Positions 6,679-15,068 of a DNA stretch of 27,380 nucleotides are shown here, in pieces. The notes under the pieces were generated by a model. It had not been told where the DNA came from. It saw nothing but the letters and a program-made list of their open reading frames with translations, and made no database searches. The stretch is from Akkermansiaceae bacterium (GTDB taxonomy: Bacteria; Verrucomicrobiota; Verrucomicrobiia; Verrucomicrobiales; Akkermansiaceae), in the NCBI GenBank assembly GCA_023301545.1, contig JALZUI010000116.1:1-27380 (forward strand), given 5' to 3'. The position numbers and the translations under genes are program-made. Position 1 is the first letter of the stretch. The number at the start of each line of letters is the position of its first letter.

Positions 6679-8298
6679 GTGAATTTTCGATTTCTTCAGC
6701 GATTGGCCACCTTTTGGATGGTTATCTGTGCCGTCCTAGCTTCTGGATCAGCCGAGACGATGGCTGAAAAAGCAGCTAATGAGGGAATCCTCCTCCTCGG
6801 TAATGGTAACGAACCTAAGGCCCTAGACCCCCATCTCGTCAGTGGTGTTATTGAATCTAACTTACTGCGCGCACTCTTTGAGGGACTCTGTATTGAGCAC
6901 CCCAGCGATGACAGCGCGAGCCTTCCTGGCGCAGCGCAGAGCTGGAGCGCCAATGAGAACTTCACCGAATGGACATTTAATCTCCAACCAACAGGAAAAT
7001 GGTCAGACGGAAAGCCCGTCACCGCCCATGACTTTGTCTTCGCCTACGAGCGTATGCTCCACCCTGATTTCCCTTCAGGCTACTCCGACATGCTCTACTT
7101 CATCAAAAACGCGGAAGAATTTAACAAGGGGCAAGTCACCGACTTTTCCCAAGTTGGAGTCAAAGCGATAGATGATTACACCCTCCTGATTTCACTTAAG
7201 GCGCCGACCCCGTTCTTGCCATCCCTGACGAAGCACTTTACCTGGCTTCCTGTGCCTAGCCACAAGGTTCTAGAGTACGGTGAAATGACCGAGCCCTATA
7301 CCGCATGGACGCACGAAGGGAATCTCGTCTCGAATGGTGGTTTTCAGCTCAAAAAGTGGCGCCAAAACCACTTCATCGAAGTCGAACGCAACCCGCACTA
7401 CTGGGACCGCGCGGCCGTCTCATTAAACGGCATCCGCTACTTCCCTGTAAAAAATGCCAATACCGAAACCCGCATGTTCCTCAACGGGCAATTGCATGCA
7501 ACCTACACCATTCCCCCAGATTTCATTCCGACAGCATTAAAGAAGTACGGGGAACAGATCATGCAGGAGACCTACATCGGAACGCGCTTTGTCCGCGCCA
7601 ACGCTCAGCGTGAGTTCACCTCCAACCCCCTTATTCGCCAAGCCCTCTCGCTTTGTATCGACCGCCAGTCCATCATTGATAACATTCTCCAAGGCGGGCA
7701 AAAAGTCGCTGGCTCCGTTACCCCTCCGTTCGGTTCATACCAGCCGAAGAACATGACCGCCTTCGACCCGGCGAAAGCCAAGCTGCTCCTCGCTCAAGCA
7801 GGATATGGCGAAGACGCAAAGCTCCCTGAGCTCGAACTGCTTACTACTGATTCCGATACTAATCGTCGTACCGCTGAAGCCATGCAAGGACTCTGGCGTG
7901 AGCATCTGGGGCTCAGGGTTCGTATCGTGCAACGCGAGTGGAAGTCATACCTTAAGATGCGAAGCGAACTCGACTTTGACCTCATGGATGGAGCATGGAT
8001 CGGCGACTACCTAGACCCTACCTCCTTCCTCGACCTCTGGAAAGGCGGGAACGGAAACAACAACACTGGTTGGTCTGACGCAGGGTATGAAGCAATTTTG
8101 GCCGAAGCGGAACTGATTGAAGACCCTGCAACTCGCTACGCTAAGCTACTTGAGGCCGAAGCCTACGTCATGGAACAAATCCCTGCCATTCCTGTCTATC
8201 ATTATAATACCAATTACTTCCTTTCTCCTACTGTGAAAAATTGGCACCCTCTCCTGCTTAACACGCACCCGTACAAATTTGTCGAACTTCAGAAGTAA
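6679..8298 (+). CDS. oppA: Peptide ABC transporter substrate-binding protein (OppA-like)
   Basis: A secreted binding protein of SBP family 5 that would capture oligopeptides in the periplasm and hand them to the permeases that follow. I chose the GTG start at 6679 (539 residues) because it begins a good signal peptide: NFRFLQRLATFW then MVICAVLASGSAETMA. A TTG at 6643 would add 12 residues before it. Mature motifs include LGNGNEPKALDPHLVSG, LFEGLC, WTFNLQPTGKWSDGKPVTAHDFVFAYER written in its usual order (near residues 110-140), NPHYWD, and near the C-terminus WIGDYLDPTSFLDLW, all standard for OppA/MppA. No lipobox cysteine is seen, so it is probably soluble. It is first in an oppABC operon, 6 bases before oppB. 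Ligand size and specificity cannot be read from the sequence. Confidence 0.92.
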   Translation: MNFRFLQRLATFWMVICAVLASGSAETMAEKAANEGILLLGNGNEPKALDPHLVSGVIESNLLRALFEGLCIEHPSDDSASLPGAAQSWSANENFTEWTFNLQPTGKWSDGKPVTAHDFVFAYERMLHPDFPSGYSDMLYFIKNAEEFNKGQVTDFSQVGVKAIDDYTLLISLKAPTPFLPSLTKHFTWLPVPSHKVLEYGEMTEPYTAWTHEGNLVSNGGFQLKKWRQNHFIEVERNPHYWDRAAVSLNGIRYFPVKNANTETRMFLNGQLHATYTIPPDFIPTALKKYGEQIMQETYIGTRFVRANAQREFTSNPLIRQALSLCIDRQSIIDNILQGGQKVAGSVTPPFGSYQPKNMTAFDPAKAKLLLAQAGYGEDAKLPELELLTTDSDTNRRTAEAMQGLWREHLGLRVRIVQREWKSYLKMRSELDFDLMDGAWIGDYLDPTSFLDLWKGGNGNNNTGWSDAGYEAILAEAELIEDPATRYAKLLEAEAYVMEQIPAIPVYHYNTNYFLSPTVKNWHPLLLNTHPYKFVELQK

Positions 8299-8304
8299 TT
8301 CCCG

Positions 8305-9222
8305 ATGTTAAAAGCTATCTTATCCCGAATCGGACAGACTACCTTAGTGGTATTCCTCTTAGTCTCTGTCTGTTTCTTCATCGTCCACGCTCTCCCCGGA
8401 AACCCCTTTACCGAGGAGCGGGCTACTAGTGATGTCATCATCGAGCGCATGGAAGCCTCCTACGGGCTTGATAAGCCTAAGATCGTGCAATACGGGATCT
8501 ACTGGAAACGCATGATCCTAGATGGTGACATGGGGCAATCCTTCAACTTCAAAGGAATTCCAGTCAAAACCATCCTTTTACAGAGTTTCCCCGTCTCCTT
8601 CCAGCTTGGGATTGTCGCCATGATCTTTGGTTGTGGAATCGGAATGCCCCTGGGCGTCATCGCGGCGCTCTATAAAAACAAGTGGCCTGATTACCTCTCC
8701 ATGGTCATCGCGATGGCGGGAATCTGCTTGCCCTCTTTCGTTGTCGGCCCTCTTTTACAACTCTGGGTCGCTAAGCCAATTCCGTTCCTAAATATAGCCG
8801 GTTGGATGATGCCGCAGGATGTCCTTCTCCCCGCCCTCACCCTAGGTTTCGGAGTGGCCGCCTATATCGCGCGTCTCATGCGAGGCGGAATGTTAGAGGT
8901 GCTCAGTCAGGACTATATTCGTACCGCACGTGCCAAAGGAGTAAGTACACTCAATATCCTCCTCAAGCACGCCCTCCGCCCCGCCATCACCCCCACCGTA
9001 ACCTATCTCGGCCCCGCCTTTGCCGCGGTTATGACGGGCTCCTTTGTCATCGAAACCATTTTCCAAATCCCCGGAATGGGTCAGCACTTTATTGATGCTG
9101 TCCTAGCCAAAGACATCTACCTCATTCTCGGCCTCGTCTTCTTCTATGGCGTGCTCATGGGACTTGCTAATCTCGCAGTAGACCTCCTCCTTCTTCTGAT
9201 CAACCCTCGCCTTCGTTCCTAA
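8305..9222 (+). CDS. oppB: Peptide ABC transporter permease (OppB-like)
   Basis: A 305-residue inner-membrane permease. The N-terminal helix (RIGQTTLVVFLLVSVCFFIVHALPGNPF) is the hallmark of the OppB/DppB branch, and YGLDKPKIVQYGIYWKRM with DMGQSF is the conserved periplasmic stretch. Further helices lie near residues 95-120, 130-155, 170-195, 235-258 and 275-298. The cytoplasmic coupling loop DYIRTARAKG (about 200-210), where the ATPase docks, is intact, so an ATPase partner is expected. It starts 6 bases after oppA, and its stop overlaps the oppC start by one base (TAATG at 9220-9224), suggesting translational coupling. Confidence 0.93.
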   Translation: MLKAILSRIGQTTLVVFLLVSVCFFIVHALPGNPFTEERATSDVIIERMEASYGLDKPKIVQYGIYWKRMILDGDMGQSFNFKGIPVKTILLQSFPVSFQLGIVAMIFGCGIGMPLGVIAALYKNKWPDYLSMVIAMAGICLPSFVVGPLLQLWVAKPIPFLNIAGWMMPQDVLLPALTLGFGVAAYIARLMRGGMLEVLSQDYIRTARAKGVSTLNILLKHALRPAITPTVTYLGPAFAAVMTGSFVIETIFQIPGMGQHFIDAVLAKDIYLILGLVFFYGVLMGLANLAVDLLLLLINPRLRS

Positions 9223-10151
9223 TGTCTACTAAATCTCGCTCTCTCTGGTCTGATGCGTGGTTGCGCCTCCGCAACAATAAGCTCGCTACCGCTAGCCTCT
9301 TTCTCGTCCTCGCGATTCTATTTGCGTGTTTCGTTCTGCGGTGGTTCCTCCCCCATGACCCAAACATCGGCAATCTTAATGACAAATACCTCGCGCCTAA
9401 CGGCACGCACTGGCTCGGCACCGACCAATTGGGACGGGACCTACTTACCCGCATGCTAGATGGCGGGCAAATCTCGCTCATGGTGGCCATAATCGCCACC
9501 ACTCTGACCGTTGCGATGGGTGTAATCTATGGTAGCGTCGCTGGTTATGTCGGAGGCAAGGTACAAAACGTGATGATGCGCCTAGTCGATGGGCTCTTGG
9601 CGCTTCCCTTCCTCGTCATCGTTATTCTCATGCGAGAGATGATTGCTAGCCAGCTAGAAATCGTTAGCGAATTCCTCGTGGATACATGGGGGTGGAAAAG
9701 TGACCTCGTTCAACGTTTCTCTAATATTATCCCTCTCATCTGCGCGATTGCAGCCTTTGGATGGCTCAGTATGGGGCGAATTGTATGCTCCCAAGCCGCT
9801 AACTTAGCTCAGATGGAATATGTCGAAGCGGCACGTTCGCTCGGTCTTGGTTACTGGAAAATTCTCTTTCGCCACATCGTCCCTAATCTATTGGGTACCG
9901 TTATTATTTACGCCACTCTCACTATCCCTAGCTTCATTCTCTATGAGGCCACGCTCTCCTTCATCGGCATGGGGATCGAGCCTCCCAACTCCTCCTGGGG
10001 AATGCTTATCAAGGACGGCGCGAACTTAATCGAAACGCAACCATCGCTTCTCATCTTCCCTGCGCTTCTATTCTCCCTGACCCTCTTTGGCTTCAACTTC
10101 TTAGGCGACGGTCTCCGTGATGCCCTAGACCCTAAGACGGCAAAGGATTAA
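9222..10151 (+). CDS. oppC: Peptide ABC transporter permease (OppC-like)
   Basis: A 309-residue inner-membrane permease partner of OppB. It has the OppC N-terminal domain (LWSDAWLRLRNNKLA, helix to about residue 45), then HPNIGNLNDKY-like periplasmic sequence followed by HWLGTDQLGRDLLTRML (about 64-81), the family signature. The coupling loop YVEAARSLGLGYWKIL (about 200-215) and the end FNFLGDGLRDALDPK are also standard. Residues 145-165 carry a short insertion typical of some OppC proteins. The gene is last in the operon: the convergent fucosidase gene ends only 7 bases away, so oppD and oppF are not here. Confidence 0.93.
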   Translation: MSTKSRSLWSDAWLRLRNNKLATASLFLVLAILFACFVLRWFLPHDPNIGNLNDKYLAPNGTHWLGTDQLGRDLLTRMLDGGQISLMVAIIATTLTVAMGVIYGSVAGYVGGKVQNVMMRLVDGLLALPFLVIVILMREMIASQLEIVSEFLVDTWGWKSDLVQRFSNIIPLICAIAAFGWLSMGRIVCSQAANLAQMEYVEAARSLGLGYWKILFRHIVPNLLGTVIIYATLTIPSFILYEATLSFIGMGIEPPNSSWGMLIKDGANLIETQPSLLIFPALLFSLTLFGFNFLGDGLRDALDPKTAKD

Positions 10152-10158
10152 TCGGCTT

Positions 10159-11916
10159 CTAGTTACTTGGGGTCAGTCGCACCCCTTTGACATCGACTCT
10201 TTTCCAAGCGTGAGGATGACCTGCTTTTAGGCGAAGTTTCATGCTCTCCGCATTGGGAAAGTACACTTCCCCAAGCGAGTACGTTTGGAAGTTTTCGTAC
10301 TTACCGGTTACAGGAACTGGCCCATTAACCCCCTTTGCCGATTTAGCGCTAAAGTTGACAACGATTATAGAACCTGGCTCTGTACAGGAGGTTGTTAGCT
10401 CGACCTTATATCGTCCCGGGCTGGCCAAGCCCAGATCCCAGCTTATTGTATTCTGAGGGTCAGCCCATCCCTTAATCGCGCCCTCTTCGAGCTCCAGCCC
10501 CTCGGTCAAAGTTGCTTGCTCTGGGGTGAAATCTAAGGTTCCAGGAATAACATTGGCCTCACTTTTAGCTAAAGCAGGGGAAAACAAAGGCCCATCGACC
10601 GCCGCGTCTAAGGTAAGCTTAACAATGCTCACATGCTCATTCATTGCTTCCTGTGGAACTTGGATTGAGACCGTATGCTCTCCTTGCGTAAAGGGAACCG
10701 CTACTCCTTCCATCGTCTCTACCTTGAGCACCGATTGAGGTAAGCGGTTGAGTTCAATAGTTCCTTCATCAAAGAGGTGGAGATAAACGATCTCCCCCTT
10801 ATGCGTCGACCCGCCCCAATCTCCATTTATCCAAGGCCCTCCACGAGTTTCGTAAATCGCTTCCCCATAGGTCTTGATCCATGGAGCAATTCCCTCCAGC
10901 ACCGCCCGTTCCTCAGGCTTGAGGCTCCCATCAGGTAGAGGCGCCAAGTTCAGTAGCATATTCCCATCCCCTGCCACGCAGGAAGAAAGAAGCCTCAGGG
11001 TCTCGGTCAGAGAACGCGTCTCAGAGCCCGTCCGGTATGACCAGCCTCCATGATCAGGAGCGGGAGAGAGAATCATGCACGACTCCCATGGACGGCCGTA
11101 TTGAAAGGCGCCCATCCGGTTTTCGGGGGTATCATAGTCCCCTCTCGCTAATGGGTCGAACTCTTTAGGGACATCTTTAATCCCGCGCACCGCTCGATTA
11201 TTCACGAGGAGCTGTGGGTTATGCGTGTACATCTTCTCATACAGTCGAGGAATGCTGTATTGTGACCATTCCCCAAAGCAGTGATCGAACCACATAATAT
11301 CAACCTTTCCGTAGTCCGTCAGGAGCTCTTCCACTTGGTTTTCATAGTACGAATTATAGGCTTCATTATCACCCTGCAGATAATCGGGATGAGTCCAATC
11401 ACGAGTGCTATAATACCAGCCTAACTTAAGTCCGTACTTATTCGTGGCCTCCTGCACCTCCTTACAGATATCCTTCCCATAGTCTGTATCTGCGATACTG
11501 TAGTTCTGCGGGTAGTCGGAATTGGCGGGAAAATGCTTCTCCTCCGTATTCCAAAGGCTAAACCCGTCATGGTGCTTCGTAACGAAAACGATGTATTCCA
11601 TCCCTGCATCCTTCGCCAGGGAAAGCAAGCCGTCCGCATCAAACTTAGTAGGATTAAATTCCTTATAGAGATTCATGTATTCCTCCCTAGGGACTTTTTG
11701 ATGCTTTGCCCCAGCCTCGATCCGATCCATCATTCCCCAGCTAATTTCCTCGCCACTAATCGCCGCAGGCCCCCAGTGGATAAAAAGCCCAAATTTCGCA
11801 TCGCGGAACCATTGCAGTCGCTCAGCAGTGGCCTCCTTCGACTCATTCATCTGAGGAACAATAACCTCCGCAGAACAAAACCAAAGGGGTAGTAGAGATA
11901 AAATAAAGAAGCGCAT
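10159..11916 (-). CDS. Secreted alpha-L-fucosidase, GH29
   Basis: A glycoside hydrolase of about 585 residues that releases terminal alpha-L-fucose from glycans. Counted from an upstream ATG at 11940, the motifs are FGLFIHWG (50-57), VTKHHDGFSLW (120-130), GWYYSTRDW (174-182) and MWFDHCFGEW (216-225), whose Asp219 is the expected retaining nucleophile. A C-terminal beta-rich module (about 450-593, KGWADPQNTISWDLGLASPG) resembles carbohydrate-binding domains appended to GH29 enzymes. The start at 11916 gives a clean signal peptide (MRFFILSLLPLWFCSA), and a TATAAT sits 7 bases upstream, which would make the mRNA leaderless; the 11940 ATG adds 8 basic residues. It is convergent with oppC. Algal fucans or host-type glycans are possible substrates. 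Confidence 0.93.
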   Translation of the reverse strand: MRFFILSLLPLWFCSAEVIVPQMNESKEATAERLQWFRDAKFGLFIHWGPAAISGEEISWGMMDRIEAGAKHQKVPREEYMNLYKEFNPTKFDADGLLSLAKDAGMEYIVFVTKHHDGFSLWNTEEKHFPANSDYPQNYSIADTDYGKDICKEVQEATNKYGLKLGWYYSTRDWTHPDYLQGDNEAYNSYYENQVEELLTDYGKVDIMWFDHCFGEWSQYSIPRLYEKMYTHNPQLLVNNRAVRGIKDVPKEFDPLARGDYDTPENRMGAFQYGRPWESCMILSPAPDHGGWSYRTGSETRSLTETLRLLSSCVAGDGNMLLNLAPLPDGSLKPEERAVLEGIAPWIKTYGEAIYETRGGPWINGDWGGSTHKGEIVYLHLFDEGTIELNRLPQSVLKVETMEGVAVPFTQGEHTVSIQVPQEAMNEHVSIVKLTLDAAVDGPLFSPALAKSEANVIPGTLDFTPEQATLTEGLELEEGAIKGWADPQNTISWDLGLASPGRYKVELTTSCTEPGSIIVVNFSAKSAKGVNGPVPVTGKYENFQTYSLGEVYFPNAESMKLRLKAGHPHAWKRVDVKGVRLTPSN

Positions 11917-11923
11917 ATTCTTA

Positions 11924-11929
11924 ATTATA
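11924..11929 (-). promoter_or_regulatory. Candidate -10 box of the fucosidase gene
   Basis: A perfect TATAAT on the minus strand ends 7 bases before the ATG at 11916. This spacing puts the transcription start at or next to the A of the ATG. No good -35 box is seen at the 16-18 base spacing (only a T-rich stretch), so the call is weak alone but fits the choice of start. Confidence 0.3.
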
Positions 11930-11979
11930 CGCGTCATCATCTATGAAAAAATCATAAAGGCGCAAAAAAGGCACTGAAA

Positions 11980-13086
11980 CTACTTCGCCAGGTATTTATG
12001 CTGGGCCTTACGCTGGAGAAAAGGCTCCTCGATATACTTCCACGAATAGTGCGCCATCGCATAAAGGAGCCCCGCTCCCATAATGAGTCGCGGGAAAAAG
12101 AAGTAATCCGTCGCGCCCTCGGCGGGGTAAAGCGGGAAGGCGATGAACCCCAAGAGTAGCATCGCTAAATTGTGGTAAACGTAATAGCCATAACTGCGTT
12201 GCCCAATATATTGTATCACCCTGTTTTCTAAAAGTGATTTACCTACACCAGTAAAACCATAGACGGCCAACCCTACTAAACAGGCAGAAAAACCTGCCAA
12301 GAAAGTTTGTTGCCAAATAAGGGAAAGCGAGCCCTCCTCAAAAAACCAGAAGCGGTAGCGGGCGGCTAAATACGCCACAAGAAATGTAATAAGGCCGACC
12401 CAAAAAATCTTTTTGCTAGGGAGGCGAGCAAACTCATGAGCGTACGCCAACAAGGCTCCAAAACAAAGGTGGTCGGTCAAAAACCAAGGCATCAGATCAT
12501 CCTTATCTCCCAGGAAGTAAGGAACCTCTAAATACCCGAGATAGCGGGAGAACGGCGCACTACAAGCAACCAGCGCAAAGGCGTAGGGCAGAACCTTTCT
12601 TGGCAACAAGAGAATCAAAAATGGCCAAAAGGCGTAGAATTGTTGATCCACTGCCAAGGTCCAAAACTGATCCGCCCCGCCTTGCCAACCACCCTCAAGC
12701 GCGAAGTGAATGTTCGAGGTATTCGTAGCATACCAAAATAGATTTTGGCGCACTTCAGGGTACCAAATGAGAAGGTAGAGGAGAATCCCTGTCAAATACG
12801 CCGGAGCCAGTCGGAAAAGGCGGCGATAAGCAAAGGATTTAAGAAAATGGCGGGTAGTCGTCGTTCCTTGGGCGATCTTATTCTTCCCTCTCAATAAAAT
12901 CCTCGTGATGAGATACCCCGAAAGTGCGAAAAACACAAACGCTCCAATCTCAAAAGGAAACGGAATATGAAAGGCCTTAACCGTCCAGTGGTGGACAATG
13001 ATACTAAGCAAACATAACGCGCGCAGGCCATCCAGCTGCGGCATCTGCGAGAGTACAACCTTCTTTCTCTCAATAGGGATTTCCAT
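11980..13086 (-). CDS. Acyltransferase 3 family membrane protein (OafA/YrhL-like)
   Basis: A 368-residue integral membrane protein with about ten membrane segments. The N-terminal PQLDGLRALCLLSIIVHHW (16-34) is the diagnostic start of acyltransferase 3 proteins, with His32/His33 the likely catalytic position, and FVFFALSGYLITRILLRGK (about 50-68) is the second family signature. FAYRRLFRLAPAYLTGILL (about 88-106) is the third. These enzymes transfer acetyl or other acyl groups to sugars of O-antigen, exopolysaccharide or peptidoglycan from the cytoplasmic side. No SGNH domain is fused, and length is usual. It lies between the fucosidase and a secreted thioredoxin-like protein on the same strand; the 64-base gap to the fucosidase gene leaves cotranscription uncertain. 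Confidence 0.92.
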   Translation of the reverse strand: MEIPIERKKVVLSQMPQLDGLRALCLLSIIVHHWTVKAFHIPFPFEIGAFVFFALSGYLITRILLRGKNKIAQGTTTTRHFLKSFAYRRLFRLAPAYLTGILLYLLIWYPEVRQNLFWYATNTSNIHFALEGGWQGGADQFWTLAVDQQFYAFWPFLILLLPRKVLPYAFALVACSAPFSRYLGYLEVPYFLGDKDDLMPWFLTDHLCFGALLAYAHEFARLPSKKIFWVGLITFLVAYLAARYRFWFFEEGSLSLIWQQTFLAGFSACLVGLAVYGFTGVGKSLLENRVIQYIGQRSYGYYVYHNLAMLLLGFIAFPLYPAEGATDYFFFPRLIMGAGLLYAMAHYSWKYIEEPFLQRKAQHKYLAK

Positions 13087-13101
13087 GGGAAAGCGCGCAG
13101 A

Positions 13102-14160
13102 TTACTCTGTACTATCAGCCAGTGCTTGGATCGATAAGTTGATCAACGTATTAGGCTCGCCGATCGAATGAATTTTCCCCGTCTTATCTAAGAGGAATAC
13201 GGCGGGAGTTTGGCTGATGCGGAACTGCTTAGTAATTTCACCAGATCCATCAAAGGCGTTTTTCCAAGTCGCTTCTCTATCTGCCAATTTTTGTCGAAGA
13301 GTTCCCAACTCGCCAGTGTAGATCCCGATCATTTCACCGCCCACTTTAGAGAGCCTCGATTGCATACTCTGAAGGAATTCTAACTGACTAGGCTTCGAAA
13401 CGTCCTTAGCCGACCAAAAGACCAACGCGGTCACCTTCCCCTTTGCACTAGTAAGACTGATTGGAGCTCCAGTAACGTCTTTGCCTGCAAAGTCAGGAGC
13501 CTTACGCCCCTTAGAAAGAAACCTAATCACGTAAAGTTGATCGCTTATAATATCAGTTACCTTTTTTCCGTTCACTTGTTTTTCTGTCGGAATCGTTTTG
13601 ATGGCAGTACGCAAATATTCTAAACGCTTGGCTACCAGCTCCGAATCACTGCCCAAGCTTGAGAGCGCAACACTAACGGAAAGAGACGCTAACCCTTGTT
13701 CAATCTCGTTAGAGGCCTGCTTGGCAACCTTCTCTAAAAAGGGGAGGTCTAATGGCGAAAAGTTCTGACTAATCGTGATACAGAGATCGCCCGCACCAGC
13801 TTGATTAAAGTGGCTGCGCATGAGCGCACTTCGGATTGCCTTCCCTGTTTCTGGAGCCTTGGGGTTATTGAGGGATTGGGAATCATTAGCGTAAATCCAC
13901 GCAATCGCACGCAGGGACTGAGGGTCGTTTAACTGAGTTCCTATAGACTTAATAATAGTTTGCGTAGTCCGTCTCGCCTCAGGTCGAGTCTTGAGGAGCT
14001 GCAGGCGCGTTTCATCATCCTGAGTGTAGGTAAATCTCTGCTCCCAGCTGTCATAGCTCTGATCGTACTGAGCCATTGCCCGGCCAGCCGTACCAAAGTC
14101 ACCATAAGCGAGGGAAAGAGTAAAAATGCTCAATACAGATAAGATCCAGCGTGTCTTCAT
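13102..14160 (-). CDS. Exported TlpA/AhpC-like thioredoxin-fold protein without redox cysteines
   Basis: About 352 residues from the ATG at 14160, which starts a signal peptide (MKTRWILSVLSIFTLSLAYG). An ATG at 14184 would add 8 residues. Numbered from that longer form, 30-225 is an uncharacterised helical region and 226-360 a TlpA-type thioredoxin fold (KAPDFAGKDVTGAPISL, then ALVFWSAK). The active-site loop reads FWSAKDVSKP (256-265) where redox-active relatives have W-C-x-x-C, so both cysteines are missing, while the cis-proline loop QTPAVFLLD (325-333) is kept. The protein is therefore likely a periplasmic binding or scaffold domain and not a thiol oxidoreductase. It is followed 15 bases later by the acyltransferase gene, so they are probably cotranscribed. 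Confidence 0.8.
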   Translation of the reverse strand: MKTRWILSVLSIFTLSLAYGDFGTAGRAMAQYDQSYDSWEQRFTYTQDDETRLQLLKTRPEARRTTQTIIKSIGTQLNDPQSLRAIAWIYANDSQSLNNPKAPETGKAIRSALMRSHFNQAGAGDLCITISQNFSPLDLPFLEKVAKQASNEIEQGLASLSVSVALSSLGSDSELVAKRLEYLRTAIKTIPTEKQVNGKKVTDIISDQLYVIRFLSKGRKAPDFAGKDVTGAPISLTSAKGKVTALVFWSAKDVSKPSQLEFLQSMQSRLSKVGGEMIGIYTGELGTLRQKLADREATWKNAFDGSGEITKQFRISQTPAVFLLDKTGKIHSIGEPNTLINLSIQALADSTE

Positions 14161-14226
14161 AAGACACGAATCTCTCTTATGCACTACCAGACATCAAGCC
14201 TTCTTTTCCCAAACTCATGTTAGGCC

Positions 14227-15060
14227 CTATTCGGAAAGAAGGACTTCTGCCATTCGTAAGGCATCGTGATTTTCCTTAACCTGATGCACGCGGTGCACCC
14301 GTGCGCCCAATGTCCGTGCGTATGAAGTCAATGCCACCGTAGGCCACTCTCGCTCGGCCACGTCACTAGACTCCAATAACTTACCGATAAAGGACTTACG
14401 TGATAGCCCCATCATTACAGGGCGCCCTTCAATCTCCAAGCCCCCTACCCCATTAATCAACGCCTTATTATGTTCCAGCGACTTACCGAAGCCAATGCCG
14501 GGATCAAAGCAAATCATCTCCGCAGGAATCCCCGCTACCGTCAGCATTTCATATTGCTGCGTTAGGAATTCGCGCACTTCCTCTAGAACATTCTCATACA
14601 TCGGGTTTTCCTGCATAGAGCGCGGCGTCCCCTTCATGTGCATACAGACGATTCCCACACACCCATCGCGACAGGTGAGGATCATCTCAGGATCAGTTAA
14701 ACCCGTAACATCGTTTACTATACTGGCACCTGCCTCGATCGCCACCCTCGCCACTTCAGGCTTAGAGGTATCGATCGAAATCGCCCCATCCCAACGCTCG
14801 CGTAATGCCTCTACTACTGGAATTGTACGCTGGAGCTCGTCCTCAAGCGACACGGCAGGAGAGCCCGGACGTGTGGATTCACCCCCGATATCGATCACCT
14901 CTGCTCCATCAGCTACCATTTGTAAGGCCGCCTCCACAGCTTGATCGCTATTGGAGTAACTCCCTCCATCGGAAAAAGAATCAGGAGTCACATTAAGAAT
15001 CCCCATGATGATCCCCCGCTCGGTAAGATCAAAAGCCCCGCCTTTATATCTCCAAATCAT
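14227..15060 (-). CDS. folP: Dihydropteroate synthase
   Basis: A TIM-barrel enzyme of folate synthesis that joins p-aminobenzoate to 6-hydroxymethyl-dihydropterin diphosphate; it is the target of sulfonamides. Motifs seen are GIIMGILNVTPDSFSDGG (pterin and metal binding; Asn is the Mg2+ ligand), DIGGESTRPG, SIDTSKPEVA, INDVTG in the form VNDVTG, CMHMKGTPRSMQ, DPGIGFGKS and GLSRKSFIG. I chose the ATG at 15060 (277 residues) because it begins with MIWRYKGGAFDL and leaves 8 bases after the antiporter stop. An ATG at 15102 would add 14 unrelated residues and overlap that gene. AAGAG lies about 7 bases before the start. Probably cotranscribed with the antiporter. Confidence 0.96.
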   Translation of the reverse strand: MIWRYKGGAFDLTERGIIMGILNVTPDSFSDGGSYSNSDQAVEAALQMVADGAEVIDIGGESTRPGSPAVSLEDELQRTIPVVEALRERWDGAISIDTSKPEVARVAIEAGASIVNDVTGLTDPEMILTCRDGCVGIVCMHMKGTPRSMQENPMYENVLEEVREFLTQQYEMLTVAGIPAEMICFDPGIGFGKSLEHNKALINGVGGLEIEGRPVMMGLSRKSFIGKLLESSDVAEREWPTVALTSYARTLGARVHRVHQVKENHDALRMAEVLLSE

Positions 15061-15068
15061 ATCTACTC

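Noticed and set aside
11533..11892. Open frame of 119 codons antisense to the fucosidase
   Set aside because: It mirrors strongly conserved GH29 codons on the other strand and shows no protein features of its own.
14495..14944. Open frame of 149 codons antisense to folP
   Set aside because: The folP frame is certain here; the antisense product is rich in Ser and Thr as expected for a mirror frame.
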